DNA of 64,000 nt from Calliopum simillimum. Lineage: Eukaryota > Arthropoda > Insecta > Diptera > Lauxaniidae. Numbering within the stretch: position 1 is the stretch's first letter; each line of letters opens with the position of its first letter. Positions 57,901-64,000 of the stretch are shown here, one piece after another. A model generated the notes under the pieces. It had not been told where the DNA came from, made no database searches, and worked only from the letters and a program-made list of their open reading frames with translations. The stretch spans positions 121,162,897-121,226,896 of the forward strand of contig OX638370.1 in the NCBI GenBank assembly GCA_951812925.1, in the 5' to 3' direction. The position numbers were made by a program, and so were the translations under genes.

Positions 57901-60900
57901 AATCTAAATAACAATAAATTTATAATTTTACTGCAATTTTGAGGACGAGATGTTAAATTTTTAGAATTAAAAACCGAATACAAAATTTACATGGTCTTGG
58001 CAAAGGCAACATAATACATATTTGCAGCAGTATTAACAAAAAAAAAAAAAAATTTTTTTTATTCTCACGACGATTTGCTGTCCAACAAATTGATTAATTG
58101 TCAGCAATGCTGTCGAATTAATAAAAATAGTTGACGCAATTGTTGAAGCTAATTGCAACAATTAGTAAGTAATGTGCATAAAACAAACAAAACTTGGAGC
58201 TAATGAACAAAAACTTGGCAAGCAAATGAACTGAGGAATTTTGCTAACGAAAAATGGCTAAAAATACATACAAATTTGTTAAACTGTCACAAGTGATTAT
58301 ACGTTAAATGCGACAAATACACGTAAGATGTGAACAAAGATTATTCCCGGCTAAAGCATTTTGCATATAGATATTGTGCTTTTGGTCTAAACACATTTAA
58401 AATTTGCTATAAGCAGCGCGTTAGCCTTTATTCGCAACAGCAAGGTATCAAAAATGTCTGCCCGCCTCATTTTGATTGGTTGCTTTCATTTTGCGCTTTG
58501 GTCAAAAGATCTAATTGGCCATCAACGTTTGGCATGAAAACGACATTCAGGTCAAAACAAATTAGCGTACAAATTATCTGCAGTTTATTTGCTTTTTTTT
58601 ATCTAAAGAAATTAGTCGCATGTTTTTTTCTCTAATTTCAGAAATTATTTTTAGCAGCAGTTTCTTCAAGAGATTTTCATCTCGCTGACATTATGTGAAT
58701 TAACTTTGCCCATTAATTTTACATTTTTGTCACACTTCTTGAATATAGCGCTTTTTGCGTTTTTGACAGATTGATTCTAATGAAACGGAAATCAGTGCAA
58801 GATCGTTCACTATTTTCAAATGGGGCATAAAACTTAATGTTATGTTTATTTGTAATTATTATATGGGCGACGGGCAAAATCATTCATTCATGTCCATCAG
58901 CAATTGATATTAAGTGATACATCAAATTGTTACAGATTTATGAACCCTAATTATTACAAAGCTATTTATGTTATGTCCTAAGTCTTAAGCCAAATTTTCG
59001 CTTTCAAGTATTTATAGTAAGAAAGCTTTTGTATAGTTCAAATACATACTTATGTAAGAATGCAAGAATGTAAGGTGTAAGATGCTACTCACGAGTTAAT
59101 ATTCTACGGCTCACCTTATTTTGCATAATTTTTGTAAATATATTGTATTGATTAAAACTAAACATCTAACTTGTTTCTAGTATGTCAGTGAAAATTACCT
59201 CGACCTTAAAGACATTTCATGCTTAAATTGATTATATCACGACAAAATTGTGGCTAAAGGGGTTTTTGAGGTAGCTGATTACGAATTCAGTATCATCTTT
59301 TTTGTAAACAAAATGGCGGACAATTTTCTAAAAAATTGATTATATCATGACAAAATTTTGGCCTATATGTGAGGTGGGCTTGTTCTTGATTTGATTACGC
59401 CCATTTTCACCAAATGACTTAATGATATCTATACTAACTCAGATTGACGAAGCTATAGCGATTTTAAATTTTTGGTTTATATAAGAGGTGGGCGTGTCCT
59501 CGACCCGAACACAACCATTTCCAACAAATAAATAGATGCTGCTAATCGAATTTTAGACACTTTGGTTGTTATTAGTTTTACGAAACTGGAGCGTTGCAAG
59601 AATACAGGAAAGTCGCTGAAGAAAAACTCATCGTAGTCCATGAAGGGGAGTGATGGGGGAGTCAGATAAATGCGTCGAACCTTCATAGAACCTCATATTA
59701 CACACTTAAATGATCTTGCCGTTGCAACTCCATAAAACATATTAGTTATAGTTCACAGAGTGCAAAATTCGTAAATTGGGGAAATGAAATTAGAGATTTT
59801 TTGTGACGATCCGGATATCCTTTTATATTAAAATAAAACTAATATCTAAGTACGCAAGTCTTCAGAAAATAGATCAGATTATCCTCACCATAAGTTTCAG
59901 GAGGTAAAATTATTTAGTTTTAAAGATACGCTCATTTAAATTTACACATATTTTAAAAGATTTTTGTAAAAAATTACCATTTTCTGAATTCAACTCAACT
60001 CAACTGAAAAAAACTCAAAAATGGTATTATTTCTTGGTATTCTGCTACTTGAAATATGTTACGTAGAAATTTAATTGGTCCAAAAAAATATAACTTTTAA
60101 TACAAAAATTTTCGGAGTTATGACCGGCTAGCGCTCTCTTACAGACTACTGTGCGGCGGCTTTATGAGGTGAAACAACACTCCAGCTCGCAGTTTGCTTC
60201 GTCTTTTTGATGGCCTGTCGCAATCTTCTTATTTGGTTTGCGTAGCAAGAGCCCGTAATAGTGGCTCCCTTTTCCAAGTATTCCACCATAATAATTCCAT
60301 CAGGGCCGCATAAAACGGACGCCATAACCTTTCCTGCCGAACTTGACACTTTGAATTTCTTCGGCGCACTATGGTTTCTTTTTGGGCAAAAAAGTGTACA
60401 CAAAAATAATTCACTACAAGGACACATTTTGTTTAAAAAAATTAAACACGAAGTTAAAGGTTAAACATTCACCTATCTGAAAAGATGCCCGCTTTTTCCA
60501 CCATCTGATCCACAAAATAGTGGATCAGATGCGAAATCTCTGGAATTTTGAAAAAAATCGATTTTTCTATTTAAAAATGTTAGTCATATTAAACGCAGGA
60601 GTGATATATGAATAAATTTATGTGCATTCAATCATATCAAGTCAGATTAAATGAACTCGAAGTGAAAATGGGCGATGCCACGCCCCAAAAACAAATTCGT
60701 AATATTCGTCATATCTCCGAAACTATTAGACGCAGAGAGATAAGATTCGGTGTGTTTGTAACAGGCACAGAGATAAATAACATCCACTGAAAAAATGGGC
60801 GATGCCATGCCCTACAAATATAAATCTTATCATATCTCCGAAACTATTTGAGCTATAGGGATGAATTTCGGTGTATATATAAAGGGTAGTAAGTCAAATA

Positions 60901-62475
60901 ACATTTGTTGAAAAAAAGGGCGGTACAACACCCAACAATGAACATATTCTTATTAATTGCCACTCTGTTCTATAGGAAACAAGTTCATTCATGTAGCTCT
61001 GCCTGTGGGCGTGACACCCCATATTTTTTCAGCAGACATTATTTGCCTTGATGACTTTTGTATGTATATAAACCGAATTTCATCCGCATGGGTCAAATAG
61101 TTTCGGAAATATGATGTGCTTTATATTTTTGGGGCGTGGCACCGCCCACTTTTATAGTAAATATTATTTCTCTCTGTGCCTATTACAAACATGTATGTAT
61201 GTATTCTCCTTTAACTCCTAGGAGGAGCATAGGGCCAATGTATTACAAACATACCGAATCTTATCTATCTGCGTCTAATAGTTTCGGAGATATTACGAAT
61301 TTGTTTTTGGGCCGTGGCACCGCCCATTTTCACTTTGAGTTCATTTCATCTTCATTGATTTGATTGAGTACATATAAATTTATACATATATCACTCCTGC
61401 GTTTAATGTGACTAACATTTTTAAACAGAAATATCGATTTTTTCAAAATTCAAGAGATTTCGACCCGTGTAACTATTTTGTGGATCAGATGCTGGAAAAA
61501 GCGGGCATCTTTTTAGATAGGTGAATGTACGACCTTTAACTTCGCGTTTAATTTTTTTAAATAAAATGTGTCCTTGTAGTGAATTATTTTTGTGTAAACT
61601 TTTTGTCCAAAAAAAAAAACCATTGTGCGGCGTCGGGGAAGAGGCTCGTTTCCAAATCATTGACTGCTGTTTGGTTTCCGGATCAAAATGGTGGATCCAG
61701 GTCTCGTACATGGTCACGAAACGAGAAAAAAATTTTTCTTGATCCGCTTGGAACATTTCGAGATTCACCCTCGAAATGTCGACTCGTTTTTTCTTTTGCT
61801 CGTCGATTAACATTCTAGGCAACCGCCCTTTTTCATATGCAGTTCGTTCGCAAAGATTCTTTCAATACTACCATATGAGATTCCTGTGACCTCAGCTACA
61901 TGCCTTATGGTCCCTCTTTGATCTGCCAACACGATATCTTCAACTTTTTTCACGTTGTCTATTTGATGGTAATTAATAAAAGCCGCCAATGTCCTGGGAA
62001 AAATATTAAAATATTTTTTGTAGTAGATTACAAAAAAAAAAGGTTAAAAAACCTTTTCTGTAAAAGTAACCATTAGCGAGTTATCACATTTTTGAATTCG
62101 TTTTAGAAAAGTTGCCGTTTCGTAAATTACAAAATATTTATAAAATACAAACACTTTTGAATTGAATCAACGCCGTCGGTGTATATAAATTAAACTTTGG
62201 AATGATTTCATTCAATTTTCCAACTTACTGGTGCCATCTTCAGATGCTGCATCACTTTTGCACTCTTCTAAGTTATCCTCATTTAAACTTGATTCCGGGC
62301 TTATTGTAGCTGATCTGTCCAAACCGTTCTCTGATTCAATATCATTTTCACGCGGCAATTCCGAACAATTACTTGAGTTATCGAAATTATTTAATGATTT
62401 GAAAGGATCCGGCTTAGAGAGTATATGCTCTATGGAGAAACTATTTGGAAAACGACGAACATTTGATGTCTCCAT
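54945..62475 (-). CDS. lms: Homeodomain transcription factor, lateral muscles scarcer
   Basis: Three exons on the minus strand join in frame: 62475-62229 (ATG, donor GTAAGT), 56025-55877 and 55817-54945 (TGA). They encode 422 residues. An eh1-like repressor motif FSIEHILSKP sits at residues 13-22. The homeodomain spans about residues 89-148, from KKRPRTAFSASQIKALETEF to IKIWFQNRRTKWKRK, with Gln at homeodomain position 50. Exons 2 and 3 meet exactly between homeodomain residues 44 and 45, a common intron site. A conserved block ETLASHYYAQLGIGGLTRPM..GDRLWLFSQ follows, then a Ser/Pro/Ala-rich region and an acidic tail ending DDEDEM. In Drosophila lms patterns lateral transverse muscles and is expressed in the wing disc. 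Related NK-like homeobox genes are the alternative, but the flanking blocks and the qsm-Mgat1 neighbours favour lms. The first intron is 6.2 kb. Confidence 0.92.
56026..60129. other. lms intron 1, distal part
   Basis: No second gene is found. About 56750-57610 contains two to three degenerate copies of a roughly 205-bp unit ((A/C)TCGGCTTCGTCCG..TCTTGGAAAATCCCATAA at about 56840 and 57045). A 65-residue acidic frame at 57117-57314 lies in this repeat and has no recognised family. A TTGATTATATCA(C/T)GACAAAATT unit is repeated at about 59228 and 59336. Confidence 0.5.
60367..61627. mobile_element. Non-autonomous fold-back Transib element
   Basis: The ends CACTATGG and CCATTGTG fit the Transib terminal consensus CACWATGG. 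The flanks are an exact 5-bp CGGCG duplication at 60362-60366 and 61628-61632, the GC-rich target Transib prefers. The arms stay similar for several hundred bp (TTCACTACAAGGACACATTTT, GTGGATCAGATG, GATAGGTGAATGT). The interior repeats a GGGCGATGCCACGCCC / CATATCTCCGAAACTATT unit in both senses. Removing it with one CGGCG restores the mariner frame across its insertion site. There is no transposase in its 1261 bp. Confidence 0.9.
61193..61240 (-). mobile_element. Tiny retroposed 3' tail, copy 2
   Basis: The same 46-base core as at 1384-1435 (minus strand, ending in TACA repeats) is here flanked by a 12-bp direct repeat TATTACAAACAT at 61181-61192 and 61241-61252. It is nested inside the Transib element, which is nested in mariner, which is in the lms intron. 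Confidence 0.75.
61991..62228. other. lms intron 1, proximal end
   Basis: Short AT-rich intron sequence between the mariner relic and the lms exon 1 donor. Nothing else is recognised. Confidence 0.5.
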
Positions 62476-64000
62476 TTTGAATTTTATTTTTTTGTATATT
62501 ATTTCTAAAAAAACAGTTTATTTATTTAATCCTTTCAAATTTTCAACACCTTATTCGTTGCTTCTTTTTTTGAGAATTTTTTTCCACAATCCGTTATGAA
62601 TTATCTTAAGATACTAAAATCAAATTAAGAATCTTTTTACCACAGAAGCACTTTGCGTGCCACTCACTCAGTGATCCACATACTTAGTACTAAGTGTAAC
62701 AAAACCGAATGAATGATCGTTGCGCTTAGTTGGAATGAAACAGCAACAGTATGATGATTGGAATATATTTTTAAAACATGTGTGAAATTTAGACTGCCTC
62801 CGCATGAGGAAAAACTCATGCTTGAAACTGTTGGTAGGCGGGTCCTATCGAGAATTTCTTAACGCAGAAAATATGACGCGTTGCGTGGTTTATGTGATGC
62901 CTGAATTTCACTTTTCAGACGATCATTTTTTTCCACTAATGAGCGACAAGTAGCGCAATTAAAAGAGCGCGCGTTCTGCTAAATGCTGCTAATATTTTGT
63001 GTTCCTTTCAAAAAATTAATATTTTTGTTCTTTGAATAATTGTCAGACATTTGAGTTGCATTAAAATTGGGCTCGTGTAGAAAATGTGAGCAATTAATTG
63101 TTGTTTTCAGTTGTGTCTTAAGTCTCCTCTACTGTTCTCATGCGAAAGCAAATGACATTAATTTGTGGACAATTTAAGTGTTCTTTTGAATTGTTTATTA
63201 TATTATACTTACATTATTGGATGTTATTTTGATTTCGATAAGATGTAGAAACATACATTTATATGTTATCATACTTGAGAAATATTTGAGTCCAGTGTGT
63301 GAAACATTTTGGTGAAGCATATTAAACCGTAACACTGCATAGCAGTCAAAAAAGGAGTCCTATTATATCCTGCTTTTATGGGTCCTTTTGATCTTTTTTT
63401 TCCCAAAAACTCGGCTATAATGGGTTAAAGTATACTATAAAAATCTTGTACGAAAAAATTCACTAAGGTTCACCAAAGACGAAAAACGCTTAGAACTTAA
63501 GAAAATGCGTTAAAAATCCAATTTTATAGGTCAAAAGGCACACTTTTTTGGCCAAAATTAAATTTTTACAAGTATTGCTATTGGAATTTTGTTGATGCAG
63601 TGTTACGGAGAATAAGTACTTCAATACAAACAAAAGTGTTTTTCGTTTTGGGGTAAAATAATTTTCCTTTCCTCAGCGATGTGTCAAAGTTGATGCATTT
63701 GCATTTTACTGAAATAACTCAAAAAAGTCGTGATTTTAGCTCTTTTTTTCAATCAATAAAAAGTAATTAAAATAATTTGTTTTTTTCTAAAATATAAACT
63801 TATAAAATTGATGATGTTATGTATTATGTAATTTAGGTCAAAACATTTAAATATATTTTGGTTTTCTGTGGAAAAATTTAAAATTCAAATAAGACCCCTG
63901 ACTTTTAGTATTTTTTTTTTTAAATTTTGAACTTCGTCTATGCTTTTAAAATTTTGTTGGAATTTGTTAGTCCCAAGAAACTCGAAACTAGTAAGACGTT
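62476..64000. other. Region upstream of lms
   Basis: This is the expected 5'UTR and promoter side of lms. No upstream non-coding exon, TATA box or other gene could be fixed. A MITE occupies 63327-63608. Confidence 0.45.
63327..63608. repeat. 282-bp MITE upstream of lms
   Basis: The ends CCGTAACACTGCAT and ATGCAGTGTTACGG form a perfect 14-bp inverted pair with an offset of a few bases. The interior is AT-rich and non-coding. No clear target duplication is seen. Confidence 0.6.

Larger units (their letters stand above)
60130..61990 (-). pseudogene. mariner transposase fragment split by a Transib element
   Basis: On the minus strand the N-terminal part is at 61989-61633: HTH-like VEDIVLADQRGTIRHVAEVTGISYGSIERIF, LIDEQKKKRV and TMYETWIHHFDPETKQQS. 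The text stops at WKRASSPTP and resumes on the far side of the insertion with KKFKV...GKVMASVL and GIIMVEYLEKGATI, then ends near 60130 in a frame shift. The HDNA and SPDLAPSD catalytic motifs are missing and no terminal inverted repeats were found, so it is a truncated relic. A frame shift also lies near 61810. Confidence 0.8.

Overview
The window looks like a TE-rich, AT-rich segment of a higher fly (Schizophora) genome. Long introns, GT-AG splice sites and dipteran-type transposons support this. A tephritid-like fly is possible, but the sequence alone does not settle family or species. Three real protein-coding genes can be assembled exon by exon: a ZP-domain, probably GPI-anchored membrane protein (quasimodo-like, + strand, 25.7-34.5 kb, 5' exon not found); N-acetylglucosaminyltransferase I, Mgat1 (+, 49.3-52.4 kb, complete); and the homeobox gene lms, lateral muscles scarcer (-, 54.9-62.5 kb, complete). 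From general knowledge, these three map close together in Drosophila melanogaster (cytological region 56E), so this appears to be a conserved gene neighbourhood expanded by transposons. Mgat1 and lms converge tail to tail.

Everything else is mobile or repeat DNA. 1-25.6 kb: a Harbinger-type MITE, a hAT element with a perfect 8-bp target duplication that carries a LINE tail, an internally deleted mariner, several fold-back elements, a near-perfect 189-bp palindrome and a dispersed family with five copies. 25.7-34.5 kb: the qsm introns hold a Ty3/gypsy fragment and nested fold-back elements. 35-48 kb: an array of tandem 85-90-nt hairpins, a decayed Fanzor (eukaryotic TnpB-like RNA-guided nuclease) gene split by a 1.57-kb palindrome, and a decayed Ty3/gypsy pol. 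That pol was invaded by a 470-bp tRNA-derived retroposon which contains what reads as a complete type I hammerhead ribozyme. 52.4-64 kb: a degenerate LINE between Mgat1 and lms, and in the large lms intron a mariner interrupted by a fold-back Transib element with a textbook CGGCG target duplication.

The most interesting items are the hammerhead ribozyme inside a tRNA-derived retroposon, the Fanzor relic, the tandem hairpin array (a candidate hairpin-RNA/endo-siRNA locus) and a roughly 46-bp retroposed tail seen twice with its own target duplications. The three host genes act in unrelated processes: light input/adhesion, N-glycan processing and muscle patterning. No operon-like cooperation is implied. 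No bacterial features, CRISPR arrays or rRNA genes were seen.
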